The position numbers and the translations under genes are program-made. Source: Clostridiales bacterium UBA6114 (lineage in GTDB: Bacteria; Bacillota; Clostridia; Oscillospirales; Butyricicoccaceae). Taken from it: DNA of 64,000 nt. The DNA is taken from assembly GCA_002423435.1 (NCBI GenBank), contig DIWE01000043.1, positions 5,460-69,459 of the forward strand, written 5' to 3'. Positions 9,271 to 16,938 of the stretch are shown here, piece after piece (position 1 is the stretch's first letter; each line of letters begins with the position of its first letter). The notes under the pieces were generated by a model, which saw only the letters and a program-made list of their open reading frames with translations, was not told where the DNA came from and did not search any database.

Positions 9271-9325
9271 AAATTTGTAATACAAATTTATAAATAATGA
9301 TAACAGTATCACCCGGCCATGTCAA
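9271..9325 (-). promoter_or_regulatory. sigmaA promoter with GntR operator for the isomerase operon
   Basis: On the minus strand TTGACA (9320-9325) is 17 bases from TATCAT (9297-9302). Just downstream is the palindrome AAATTTGTAATACAAATTT (9271-9289), whose core at 9275-9285 fits the FadR-type half-site pattern TNGTNNNACNA. The position suggests repression. Confidence 0.8.
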
Positions 9326-9327
9326 GC

Positions 9328-9383
9328 TTGACGGGCAATATAAAAAAGAGTATAATCATATTTGTAATGTTGTAATACAAATT
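9328..9383 (+). promoter_or_regulatory. autoregulated sigmaA promoter of the GntR regulator with operator
   Basis: TTGACG (9328-9333) and TATAAT (9351-9356) are 17 bases apart. The operator at 9360-9383, with core TTGTAATACAA (9370-9380), begins 4 bases after the -10 box and ends at the ribosome site. The 24-base operator is the exact reverse complement of the one at 11000-11023. This promoter overlaps the divergent one only by its upstream edge. Confidence 0.82.
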
Positions 9384-9396
9384 GGGAGGTTATATT

Positions 9397-10110
9397 TTGT
9401 TCAAACAGGCAAACAGAGCTTCCATGGGAGACCATGTATGGGAACAGTTCGTTCAGCTGCTCAACAGCGGCCAATATAAGCTGGGGGAAAAGCTGCCTCC
9501 GGAGGCTGTGATGTGCGAGGAGCTGCAGGTGAGCCGGCCCGTGCTGCGGGAGGTGCTCCGCACACTGCGCTACCTGGGTTATTTGGAGACGGTGCAGGGC
9601 GGAGGCACCTATATCGCCAAAATGCCCCTAAATTCCACGCTTTCCGAGATCAAGCTGCGGCTTGCGCTGGAGAGCACCCAGCTGATGGAGGTATGGGAGC
9701 TGCGCTATATCATAGAGGTCGCGGTGGCGGGATTGGCTGCCGAGCGAGCCACGGATACCGAGATCGAAAACATCCAGCAGGCTGCCGAGCACTATGAAAA
9801 AAGCGTATTGGACGGCACGAACCCGAACGAAACAATCGAATCCACGCAGAAATTCCACAATGAGATCGCGCGGGCGGCCCATAACGCCGTACTGATGGAC
9901 GTTTTGGAAGACATTTCGAACCTGCTGACGCAGTCGAGGGAGTCGAGCATTCAGGTCGAAGGCAGCAGCGAGCGCGCGACCAGCCACCACCGGCGTATCG
10001 CAAACGCGATTTCCGACCACAATGTGCCGGGCGCGAAGGAAGCCATGCGGGAGCATCTGCTGGATGTACAGCGCGATCTTTTGAGTTATATTAAGTCACA
10101 CGAGCGATGA
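9397..10110 (+). CDS. FadR/GntR-family (FCD) transcriptional regulator
   Basis: A 237-residue regulator. Residues about 5-75 form the GntR winged helix (GDHVWEQFVQLL, LGEKLPPEAVMCEELQVSRPVLREVLRTL, VQGGGTYIA); the rest is the all-helical FCD ligand domain (HNEIARAAHN, HHRRIANAI, HLLDVQRDL, with the metal-binding His pattern of the family). The start is TTG at 9397, with GGGAGG 7 bases upstream; an in-frame TTG at 9382 falls inside the operator and ribosome site. It very likely represses itself, the two isomerase genes and the TRAP operon through shared TTGTAATACAA sites and is released by a sugar-acid metabolite. Confidence 0.88.
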   Translation: MFKQANRASMGDHVWEQFVQLLNSGQYKLGEKLPPEAVMCEELQVSRPVLREVLRTLRYLGYLETVQGGGTYIAKMPLNSTLSEIKLRLALESTQLMEVWELRYIIEVAVAGLAAERATDTEIENIQQAAEHYEKSVLDGTNPNETIESTQKFHNEIARAAHNAVLMDVLEDISNLLTQSRESSIQVEGSSERATSHHRRIANAISDHNVPGAKEAMREHLLDVQRDLLSYIKSHER

Positions 10111-10163
10111 ACGCCCGCCGCCATCCGGCGGGCAGACCACATAAGACTGGAGAAGATAAAACC

Positions 10164-10844
10164 ATGAAAAGAACAATATATACGCAGGTTTCGCTGGACG
10201 TGCCCACAATAGACGAGGCTTTGGGCATGGCCGAGGGGGCGGTGCGCGCCGGAATAGACTGGATCGAGGCCGGCACGCCGCTGATTCTGGGCGAGGGCGT
10301 TCATGCGCTGCGGCGCCTGCGCGAGGCTTTCCCGGATAAACCGATCGTAGCCGACCTAAAAACGATGGACGGCGCGGGGCTGGAGGCGCAGATGATGCTG
10401 GAGGCCGGCGCGAACTACGTCGTGGTAATGAGCCAGGCGCACTGGGCGTCGGTGGCGGAAATGGTAAAAATGGCAAAGCGCTGCAACGGCTACGTGATGG
10501 CCGATGTCTTAAACGCGCCCGACAAACCCGCCGCGGCGAAGCGCATGCAGGAGCTGGGCGTCGACTGGATCATTATGCACACGGGCTTTGACGAGCGCAA
10601 CCATGTGCCGGGCAGCACTCCGCTTACCGAGCTGCGGGCGGTCCTCGACGCCGTGACGATCCCCGTGCAGGCTGTGGGCGGCTTGTCCATCGACCAGGCG
10701 GTTGAATGCGTCAACATGGGCGCATCCTCGCTGGTCATCGGCGCGCCGCTGGCGATCCGTCCGGACGTGTTTGCCGCGGCGGACGAGTACGAGGCGATTC
10801 TGCGCAGCGCGGTCAAACGCGTTCGTGTGCTGGCTGAGGGCTGA
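10164..10844 (+). CDS. HUMPS-family decarboxylase/aldolase (3-keto-L-gulonate-6-P decarboxylase or 3-hexulose-6-P synthase type)
   Basis: A 226-residue OMP-decarboxylase-fold barrel. It shows DWIEAGTPLI, the hallmark D-x-K-x-x-D in VADLKTMDGAG, AGANYVVVMSQ and VQAVGGLSID with a C-terminal phosphate loop around GASSLVIGAPL. Members either decarboxylate 3-keto-L-gulonate 6-phosphate (UlaD/SgbH) or condense formaldehyde with ribulose 5-phosphate (HxlA). No HxlB isomerase is nearby, while isomerases and a UlaG-like hydrolase are, so the decarboxylase role fits better. The start at 10164 has CTGGAGAAG upstream; the longer frame overlaps the regulator's stop. Its transcript ends at the hairpin after 10859. 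Confidence 0.78.
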   Translation: MKRTIYTQVSLDVPTIDEALGMAEGAVRAGIDWIEAGTPLILGEGVHALRRLREAFPDKPIVADLKTMDGAGLEAQMMLEAGANYVVVMSQAHWASVAEMVKMAKRCNGYVMADVLNAPDKPAAAKRMQELGVDWIIMHTGFDERNHVPGSTPLTELRAVLDAVTIPVQAVGGLSIDQAVECVNMGASSLVIGAPLAIRPDVFAAADEYEAILRSAVKRVRVLAEG

Positions 10845-10858
10845 GTTACCCTCCGGAC

Positions 10859-10892
10859 AAAGGCTGCCGCTGTGTGAGCCTTTCTTTTTTTT
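10859..10892 (+). terminator. Rho-independent terminator after the decarboxylase gene
   Basis: Stem AAAGGCT/AGCCTTT with an 11-base loop runs directly into CTTTTTTTTCTTTT. It separates the regulator-decarboxylase unit from the TRAP operon, which has its own promoter. Confidence 0.75.
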
Positions 10893-10961
10893 CTTTTAAT
10901 GCGGCCCGGCATGCTTTCTTTGGCAGAATACCTAAAATCATCTGTCCATATAGAAACATAC

Positions 10962-11023
10962 TTGACAGAGGCGGGGCGGAATGCTATCATGAACTTGCAA
11001 ATTTGTATTACAACATTACAAAT
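10962..11023 (+). promoter_or_regulatory. sigmaA promoter with GntR operator for the TRAP operon
   Basis: TTGACA (10962-10967), a 17-base spacer and TATCAT (10985-10990) are followed by the 24-base operator at 11000-11023 (core TTGTATTACAA at 11003-11013). The operator lies where transcription should begin, so bound regulator would block it. It is identical in inverse orientation to the site in the regulator's promoter. Confidence 0.83.
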
Positions 11024-11064
11024 CGGAACGGCAACCAAAGGACAATAAAATTAGGAGGAGTATT

Positions 11065-12132
11065 ATGAAAAAGTTGACATGCCTTATGAGCCTGGCAATC
11101 GCGGGTATTCTGCTGTTTACATCCTGTAGTCAACCTGGTGCCTCCGGCACCGCTCCTGCATCGGGCAATGCCGCCCCCACAAATACCGAGGCCGCAGGCT
11201 CCGCCGCCGACGGGCCGAAAATTCATTTGAAGATCGGCACCAACGCGCAGCCCGGCAATATGGAAAACACGTGCGAAATCAAGTTTGCGGAGTTCCTGGC
11301 TGAAAAGACCGGCGGCCGCATTACCGCCGAAGTCTTCGACAGCGCAAAGCTGGGCGACCATTTGGAACGCATGGAGGGTCTGCGCAGCGGCACGCTGGAG
11401 ATGACGACGACCTCGGTGGGCTATTGCGCGCAGTATGTGGAGGAGCTGGCCCTGTTCGACCTGCCCTACGTATTTGAAAGCAGAGATCATATGTTTCGCG
11501 TATTCGACGGCGAGGCCGGCGAGGTGATCGACGAATCTTTGCAGGAGCACGGCTTCAAAGTGTTGGGCTTTATGGACTTTGGCTGCCGCCAGACCGTAAA
11601 CAACGTGCGTCCGGTGGCTACCCCCGCGGACATGAAGGGCCTCAAGATCCGGGTCCAGGAGACAAAAGCGAGCATAGACGGATTAAACGCCATGGGAGCT
11701 ACCGCAACGCCGATGGCTTTTTCCGAGGTGTATATGGCCCTGCAGCAGAAGGTGCTCGACGGCGCCGAGAATTCTTTCCCGCCGATGGTGTCTTCAAAGT
11801 ACTACGAGGTGTGCAAATATCTTTCGCTGACGAACCATCTGTACTATTCGCAGGTCATCCTGATCAGCGACAAGCTGTGGAACACATTCTCGGCCGAGGA
11901 TCAGGCAATCATCCAAGAGGCGCAGAATGAGGCCGTGGCGTGGCAGCGCGATTTCAACGCCTCGGATGAGGAGAACCTGAAAAACGAGATGATTAAAAAC
12001 GGCATGCAGGTAAACGAGGCCGATGTGCCCGCGTTTATGGAGGCCTGCGCTCCGTTGATCGACAAATACCTTGAGACTTACGGCGACAAAGGCAAAAAGC
12101 TGTACGACCTGGTCGTCGCGGCCAAGGGTTAA
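11065..12132 (+). CDS. TRAP transporter substrate-binding lipoprotein, DctP family (cluster I)
   Basis: A 355-residue lipoprotein. A 19-residue signal ending in lipobox FTSC is followed by an Ala/Ser/Gly linker and the DctP fold: AEKTGGRITAEVFDSAKLGD, DLPYVFESRDHMFRVFDG, then LKIRVQETKASIDGLNAMGATATPMAFSEVY shown here in parts, with the conserved Arg that contacts a carboxylate. It captures an organic acid, probably a sugar acid, outside the membrane for the DctQM permease at 13012-14751. TAGGAGGAG precedes the ATG. It is first in an operon under GntR control and is followed by a strong stem-loop. Confidence 0.9.
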   Translation: MKKLTCLMSLAIAGILLFTSCSQPGASGTAPASGNAAPTNTEAAGSAADGPKIHLKIGTNAQPGNMENTCEIKFAEFLAEKTGGRITAEVFDSAKLGDHLERMEGLRSGTLEMTTTSVGYCAQYVEELALFDLPYVFESRDHMFRVFDGEAGEVIDESLQEHGFKVLGFMDFGCRQTVNNVRPVATPADMKGLKIRVQETKASIDGLNAMGATATPMAFSEVYMALQQKVLDGAENSFPPMVSSKYYEVCKYLSLTNHLYYSQVILISDKLWNTFSAEDQAIIQEAQNEAVAWQRDFNASDEENLKNEMIKNGMQVNEADVPAFMEACAPLIDKYLETYGDKGKKLYDLVVAAKG

Positions 12133-12158
12133 GCAAAAATCCGTTTTAGTATAAGTCT

Positions 12159-12202
12159 GGGGGCCGCGGGCCGGCCGGCCCGCAGCCCCGGGTTTTTCTT
12201 TT
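12159..12202 (+). terminator. GC-rich stem-loop with T run between binding protein and hydrolase genes
   Basis: Arms GGGGGCCGCGGGCC and GGCCCGCAGCCCC fold with a very short loop and are followed by GGGTTTTTCTTTT. As the downstream genes have no evident promoter, this is best read as a partial terminator or mRNA 3' end that leaves more binding-protein transcript than permease transcript. Confidence 0.75.
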
Positions 12203-12217
12203 GGAAGGTGGAGTGTT

Positions 12218-12997
12218 ATGCAGGCAAAAATAAAATTTCTGGGTATTGCGTCCTTCGAGATATACACATCCGGCGGAAAAACGGTGCTGATAGATCCCTA
12301 TTTGAATGAAAGTCCCGTGAGCCCCATAAAGGCGGGCGGGATCGACCCCGTCGATCTGATCCTGGTCAGCCACGGCGCCTCGGATCATGTCGGAGATACG
12401 GCCGAGATCGCCCTTAAATATAACAGCAGGGTCATCTGCGGCAGCGAGGTCGGCATGCTGCTTTGCGAGCAGGGCGTACCGAAGGCGAACATCACCGAGA
12501 CGACATGGGGCGTGATGGTGGAGCAGTGCGGCATCCGCGTGCGTCCGGTGGAAAGCCATCACCGTTCGACGGTGACGCTGAAAGACGGCCGGGTGATCAG
12601 CGGGGTGCCGCTGGGCTTTATGATCTATCTGGAGGACGGCGTGCGCATCTACAATTCCAGCGACACCGCCATTTTCAGCGACCTTAAGCTGTTCGGCGAG
12701 CTATATAAGCCGCATATCGGCTTCTTAAACGTTACCTATCCCGAGCTTGATCCCACAATTCCCGACCTGATCGGCTCGAGCCTGTCCGGGGAGATGAGCC
12801 CCTATGAAGCGGCACTGGCCGCCCAATGGCTGAATCTGGATTACGCCATTGCCTGCCATTACACCAGCAAAGACAGTCCGGATGTGCAGCAGTTTATGAA
12901 ACTGCTGACGGAAATGCGCACCGAAGCGGCCCCCTTTGTAAAGCCGATCGCTCTGGCCCCGGGAGAAGAATTCGTTTACAGCCGCGCCGACCGCTGA
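12218..12997 (+). CDS. metallo-beta-lactamase-fold hydrolase, UlaG-like
   Basis: A 259-residue MBL-fold protein. It has DPYL near residue 27, the metal motif SHGASDHVGD (H-x-x-x-D-H), later His in VESHHRS, Asp in SSDTAIF and His in ACHYTS. The family includes L-ascorbate-6-phosphate lactonase UlaG. Together with a UlaD-like decarboxylase and UlaE-fold isomerases it points to lactone opening of a sugar acid, but import here is by TRAP, which does not phosphorylate, and no kinase is in view, so the substrate may be an unphosphorylated lactone. It lies between the TRAP binding protein and permease genes, which supports a shared pathway. Confidence 0.75.
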   Translation: MQAKIKFLGIASFEIYTSGGKTVLIDPYLNESPVSPIKAGGIDPVDLILVSHGASDHVGDTAEIALKYNSRVICGSEVGMLLCEQGVPKANITETTWGVMVEQCGIRVRPVESHHRSTVTLKDGRVISGVPLGFMIYLEDGVRIYNSSDTAIFSDLKLFGELYKPHIGFLNVTYPELDPTIPDLIGSSLSGEMSPYEAALAAQWLNLDYAIACHYTSKDSPDVQQFMKLLTEMRTEAAPFVKPIALAPGEEFVYSRADR

Positions 12998-13011
12998 AAG
13001 GAGGAGCTCAG

Positions 13012-13467
13012 ATGAAGTTCTGGAAGGTGTACAACAAAATCTGGGACGGCGTGGTCATTGCGCTGGTTCTGGCCGTTTTTATCGCGGTATCGCTGCAGGT
13101 AACCATGCGCTACGTGTTTAACGCGCCGCTTGCTTGGACGGAGGAAATCTCGCGATACGCCTTCATTTGGCTCGCCTGGCTGGGCAGCGCCGTGGGCATG
13201 CGCCAGAGAAAGCTGATCTGCATCGACCTGATCGACCGTGTGAAGAACCCCGTCTTCCAAAAGTGTGTCGATATTTTCCAAAAAGCGGTTTCCACCGTTG
13301 TCTTGATTATTTTTACTTATTTCGGAATCACGCTGGTTATCCAGAACATCGGATATACGGCCATTGTGTCCCGCGTGAATATGGGCCTTATCGACATGTG
13401 CATCCCCGTAGGCTCCGTCGGAATGCTCGTGTATCTGTTGATCGCACCGAGAGAGGATGTGGAATAA
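13012..13467 (+). CDS. TRAP transporter small permease, DctQ family (cluster I)
   Basis: A 151-residue protein with four hydrophobic segments at about residues 12-34, 47-65, 86-106 and 126-145, and the DctQ signature around VTMRYVFNAPLAWTEEISRY. It forms the small membrane subunit with DctM. The start at 13012 has a near-perfect AAAGGAGG; the longer frame upstream overlaps the hydrolase gene in another frame and is not used. Its TAA is directly followed by the ATG of dctM. Confidence 0.9.
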   Translation: MKFWKVYNKIWDGVVIALVLAVFIAVSLQVTMRYVFNAPLAWTEEISRYAFIWLAWLGSAVGMRQRKLICIDLIDRVKNPVFQKCVDIFQKAVSTVVLIIFTYFGITLVIQNIGYTAIVSRVNMGLIDMCIPVGSVGMLVYLLIAPREDVE

Positions 13468-14751
13468 ATGGAGATCGTCATTATTCTGGCTGTCTTTTTG
13501 GTGCTGATGTTTCTGCGGATACCGGTGGCCTTCTCCATGGCCGCCTCGGGCGTAACTGCGCTTTTGATGCGCGGCGTGCCTCTGCAGCTGGTTCCCCAGC
13601 GTATGTTCGGTTCACTGAATTCGTTTTTGCTGCTGGCCATCCCGATTTTCATTTTCGTCGGCACAGTGATGAACACCGGGGGAGTTACAGACCGGATTTT
13701 TAATTTTGCATCGGCCTATGTGGGGCACATCCGCGGCGGCCTCGGCCACGTGAATGTGCTGGCTTCGATTATATTCGCCGGCATGACCGGCTCGGCCGTG
13801 TCCGATGCGTACGGACTCGGGCTTATTGAAATCAACGCGATGAAGGAGCGCGGCTTTGACGCCGACTTTTCCGCCGCTGTCACGGGCGCGTCCTCGATTA
13901 TCGGGCCCATCATCCCGCCCAGTATTCCGCTTGTGGTCTATGCCATGGCGGCGGAGCAATCAGTGGGAAGGCTGTTTTTGGGCGGCGTGTTCCCCGGCAT
14001 CCTGCTCGGCATCACCATGATGGTGCTGGTGTACTTTACCGCCTTAAAGCGAGGATATAAAACAGAACCCCGCGTCAAGTGGGCCCAACGGATCCAGGTT
14101 ACGCTGCGCGCGCTGCCGGCGCTACTCGTGCCCGTTCTGATGCTCAGCGGCATCGTTTTCGGCGTCGTCACCCCGACGGAGGGCGGCATCCTCGCGGCGA
14201 TCTACGCCGTCATTCTGGGCTTTTTTGTTTACAGGGAGCTCTCGCTCAAAACACTGCTCGAGACCCTTCTCAAAACCGCCGTCGATTCCGCGTCCATATT
14301 GCTCATTATCGCGAGCTCCTCGGTAATGTCCTGGGTGGTGATGTCTTCGGACATCCCGCACATCGTGCAGCAGGCGCTGTACAGCGTTTCGGGCGGAAGT
14401 ACATACGTGCTTTTTGTCATCATTATACTGATTTTACTGGTGGCGGGCTGCTTTCTGGAAGGCAACGCGATCATCCTGCTGGCCGTGCCGATCTTTCTGC
14501 CGACGCTGACGGCAATGAATGTGGATCTTGTGCATTTCGGCGTTGTGCTGGTGCTGACGACGACGGCCGGCATCATTACGCCGCCGGTCGGGCTCGCACT
14601 GTTTATTACCACGCAGATCGCCAAGATCACCTTTGCGGAGAACGTCAAAGCGACGCTGCCTTTCCTGATCCCGATTCTGGCCACAATCCTGCTCAGCGCC
14701 TTTATTCCGTCACTGGTCACTTTTCTGCCGAATCTGGTCATGGGCGCGTAG
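13468..14751 (+). CDS. TRAP transporter large permease, DctM family (cluster I)
   Basis: A 427-residue, highly hydrophobic protein with about 12 membrane segments. It shows the DctM motifs FSMAASGV, GHIRGGLGHVNV, GMTGSAVSDAYGLG, GPIIPPSIPLVVYA near residues 147-161 and TTAGIITPPVGLALF near the end. It carries out sodium-driven import of the acid bound by the DctP lipoprotein. The ATG abuts the dctQ stop, so the two are translationally coupled. Confidence 0.93.
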   Translation: MEIVIILAVFLVLMFLRIPVAFSMAASGVTALLMRGVPLQLVPQRMFGSLNSFLLLAIPIFIFVGTVMNTGGVTDRIFNFASAYVGHIRGGLGHVNVLASIIFAGMTGSAVSDAYGLGLIEINAMKERGFDADFSAAVTGASSIIGPIIPPSIPLVVYAMAAEQSVGRLFLGGVFPGILLGITMMVLVYFTALKRGYKTEPRVKWAQRIQVTLRALPALLVPVLMLSGIVFGVVTPTEGGILAAIYAVILGFFVYRELSLKTLLETLLKTAVDSASILLIIASSSVMSWVVMSSDIPHIVQQALYSVSGGSTYVLFVIIILILLVAGCFLEGNAIILLAVPIFLPTLTAMNVDLVHFGVVLVLTTTAGIITPPVGLALFITTQIAKITFAENVKATLPFLIPILATILLSAFIPSLVTFLPNLVMGA

Positions 14752-14776
14752 ATAAAACTGAAGCGACAGGAAAGGA

Positions 14777-15589
14777 ATGGTCATCAATATGAGGTTTGGC
14801 TGCTGCGGGAGCATGGTGCGTCCCGCCGGGGACCCTATCGGCATCGAATGCCTGGAAACGCTGGAGACGCTTGGCTACGACTACATCGAGCTTTCGATCC
14901 GCGACATCATGAAGCTGTCCGACGCCGAGTTTTCCGGGCTGCGGCAGCGGATCAGCTCGTCGGCGCTGCGCTGTGAGGCCTGCAATAATTTTATGGCCGC
15001 CGGCCTGCGGGTGACCGGACCGGGAGCCGACCACGAGGCGGCGCTTGCATATGCCGGGCGCACCTTTGCGCGGGCCGCCGAAATCGGCGCCGAGGTGATC
15101 GTGTTCGGAAGTCCCTGGGCACGGGACATCGAGCTTGATTTTTCGCGCGAGCGGGCGCACGCGCAGATGGTGGACGTGCTGCAGAGAATGGGACCGCTGG
15201 CCGCGCAATACGGTATAACGATAGCCGTGGAGCATGTAAACCGGGTGGACGGAAACCTGTACACATCCGTTTCCGAAACGCTGACGCTTCTCCGAGATGT
15301 GGCGCACCCGAATATCCGATTGCTTTTGGACTTCTTTCACCTGTCCATTGAGAAGGAGCCGCTTTCCTGCATGCTGGACGCCGGCGACGCTCTGCGGCAC
15401 ATCCATTTTGCCCGGCTTTATCAGCGGCGGTTCCCGCAGGACATGCGCGAGGACATAAATTACGAGCCGTTTTTTGCAAATTTGAAGAAGCTGGGTTATG
15501 CGCATAGGCTCAGTATAGAGGCGGCCCCCCGCAATTTCCGCGAGGACGCCAAAAAAGCCCTCGGGTTTTTAAAGACTTTCCAGGAATGA
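14777..15589 (+). CDS. sugar phosphate isomerase/epimerase (TIM barrel), third of cluster I
   Basis: A 270-residue AP-endonuclease-2-fold protein with LGYDYIELSIRDIM, VIVFGSPWARD, IAVEHVNR (metal Glu), RLLLDFFHL (Asp), HIHFARLYQR (His) and LSIEAAP (Glu) in the expected order. It is the last gene of the TRAP operon, 25 bases after dctM. ATG 14777 has AGGA 5 bases before it; ATG 14789 is an alternative start that gives MRFGCCGS. It probably interconverts ketose sugars or their phosphates. The presence of three paralogous barrels suggests a multistep epimerisation route rather than redundancy. Confidence 0.78.
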   Translation: MVINMRFGCCGSMVRPAGDPIGIECLETLETLGYDYIELSIRDIMKLSDAEFSGLRQRISSSALRCEACNNFMAAGLRVTGPGADHEAALAYAGRTFARAAEIGAEVIVFGSPWARDIELDFSRERAHAQMVDVLQRMGPLAAQYGITIAVEHVNRVDGNLYTSVSETLTLLRDVAHPNIRLLLDFFHLSIEKEPLSCMLDAGDALRHIHFARLYQRRFPQDMREDINYEPFFANLKKLGYAHRLSIEAAPRNFREDAKKALGFLKTFQE

Positions 15590-15621
15590 TCCGGGTTAAA
15601 GTTTAGCCTTGTCCTCCATAC

Positions 15622-15662
15622 AAAAAATGCCGGCCAGAGCTTGTCTGCCGGCATTTTTTATG
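15622..15662 (+). terminator. bidirectional terminator at the end of cluster I
   Basis: Stem AAAAAATGCCGGC (15623-15635) pairs with GCCGGCATTTTTT (15647-15659) around a 11-base loop. The same hairpin sequence recurs at 40082-40113 after cluster III. Confidence 0.85.
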
Positions 15663-15717
15663 CCCGTTTTCAATACGTTTGTAAGGGGGCGAGGCTGTGA
15701 AGAAGAGACGGCAAATC
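15628..15717 (+). repeat. direct repeat copy A (hairpin plus leader of a recombinase-associated ORF)
   Basis: About 90 bases that match 40082-40170 with a few substitutions and small indels. The shared text runs from the GCCGGC hairpin through the ribosome site GGGGGCGAGG to the first codons (RRQI) of the small ORF. Copy B leads into a serine recombinase gene. The two copies bracket 24.4 kb that contains catabolic clusters II and III. Confidence 0.8.
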
Positions 15718-15897
15718 TATATCATCGAATCCGAACCGGAGCCGCAAGGCTTTGAACCTGATCAGGCGTTTATAGAAAACTTTCAAACTGCCGTTTTATT
15801 GTCTCTTCTGGAGGACAAACGGCTTACGAGACGGCAGTTTGACTTATGTATTGAGGAACTTAAAAAGCAGCGCAAAAACATATCAGCATTAAAATGA
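15697..15897 (+). CDS. small SHOCT-like protein of the type found before serine recombinases
   Basis: A 66-residue protein starting at GTG with GGGGGCGAGG 6 bases upstream. Its C-terminal part (FIENFQTAVLLSLLEDKRLTRRQFDLCIEELKKQ in two pieces) resembles the short SHOCT-type helix-turn-helix of small ORFs that I associate with large serine recombinase genes in Clostridia. Here no recombinase follows. The shortened homologue at 40152 does precede one. It may be the residue of a lost recombinase module. The stop codon lies inside the next terminator. Confidence 0.6.
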   Translation: MKKRRQIYIIESEPEPQGFEPDQAFIENFQTAVLLSLLEDKRLTRRQFDLCIEELKKQRKNISALK

Positions 15898-15936
15898 ACT
15901 GCCCGGACGCTCAGGCATCCGGGCAGTTCATTTTTC
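15894..15936 (+). terminator. Rho-independent terminator overlapping the stop of the small ORF
   Basis: A perfect 14-bp stem (15894-15907 and 15918-15931) ends in TTTTT. It also faces the 3' end of the minus-strand DUF2877 gene. Confidence 0.85.
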
Positions 15937-16023
15937 GTTCCGGCGGCAGCTTTCAATGCCGCAAAGTCGTAAAAGCGTCGTTTCAGCTGTGCATAAGGCT
16001 GCTTCTACACAATGGATACTTAT

Positions 16024-16938
16024 CTATAATATAATACTTGTGTTCAGTGCGAAAACCATACCTGTAAGAATATCCGAGCCGGAGCCGCTCCCAACCTTCA
16101 TTAAGGCGGAGGCGGCGGCGTCAATATCCGGCGCATTTCCTTCCGCCAGAGCGGAAAGCACCCTGTCCAGAAGCTCAAAGCTTTCGCCGCGGGAAACGGC
16201 GCGCAGATAAGCTACGCTGGCAAAGGAGGTCCGCCCGGGGCTCAGCGCCGGTATAAGGCGGGAGAGCTTTCCCGAGACGGAGGGACAAGCGGAGGACCTT
16301 TGCAGGGTATACAGAAATCCCAAAAGCCAATCGTCCATAGAGGGCGTCAGGCCCGAGCCGAGACCGAGAAGTCCCTGGAGGCATTTTGAGAGCTCTTGCT
16401 CATCTCCGTTTTGCAGACAGGCCCGGAGCAGCCTGCACACAGGCTTTCGGGCTGCGGCCGCAAAGGGATTTCCGCCGAACGTCTCAGGCGGCGTCAGGTC
16501 TCCGATATCGAGCCCGGGGAGCAGGACGAGGAGATCCCTGGCGGCGCCCCGGTCCGTGCTGTGCAGATATGCCGTGAGCCGGGGGATACCGCTTCGGCAG
16601 AGCGCCCGGGAGGGAAAGACAGGAGATCCGGGCGGACGGACGCAGCCGGAAATGAGTACCGTGACACCCGGGAAATGAAGCTTTCTGGGAGCGGCCCGAA
16701 ACCGTGCCCCGGCAAAAAGCCCGAGCGCCAGAAATTCCTGCGGGTCAGGAAGGCCGATCGCGAAGGACAAGGCGCCATACCGCCGGTCGCAGAGCAGCAG
16801 ATATTCCCCGCTGTCGGTCTCAAGATAGCAGGAGTCGTGGAAACGGGCCGCGAGCTGTCCCTGCGAACAGGCCTCCAGCACCTCGGCAGCCCTGCTGCCG
16901 ATCACGGCGTCTTTCAGAAGGCAGACAACCCCGCTCAT
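16024..16938 (-). CDS. DUF2877 protein, AllH-like (oxamate carbamoyltransferase subunit homologue)
   Basis: A 304-residue protein with the DUF2877 hallmark GLGSGLTPSMDDWLLGFLY near residues 193-211 and a closing GSGSGSDILTGMVFAL. In Escherichia coli the homologue YlbF/AllH joins FdrA/AllF and YlbE/AllG in oxamate carbamoyltransferase, which releases carbamoyl phosphate from oxalurate. Here it is the last gene of the minus-strand operon and overlaps the stop of the sigma54 activator (ATGA at 16935-16938), while its two presumed partners are on the other strand 4-16 kb away. Function by complex membership is an inference; the family call is firm. Confidence 0.82.
   Translation of the reverse strand: MSGVVCLLKDAVIGSRAAEVLEACSQGQLAARFHDSCYLETDSGEYLLLCDRRYGALSFAIGLPDPQEFLALGLFAGARFRAAPRKLHFPGVTVLISGCVRPPGSPVFPSRALCRSGIPRLTAYLHSTDRGAARDLLVLLPGLDIGDLTPPETFGGNPFAAAARKPVCRLLRACLQNGDEQELSKCLQGLLGLGSGLTPSMDDWLLGFLYTLQRSSACPSVSGKLSRLIPALSPGRTSFASVAYLRAVSRGESFELLDRVLSALAEGNAPDIDAAASALMKVGSGSGSDILTGMVFALNTSIIL

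Noticed and set aside
10164..10844. Ribulose monophosphate formaldehyde fixation
   Set aside because: A 3-hexulose-6-phosphate synthase reading is possible, but the partner isomerase HxlB is absent and the neighbours fit sugar-acid decarboxylation better.
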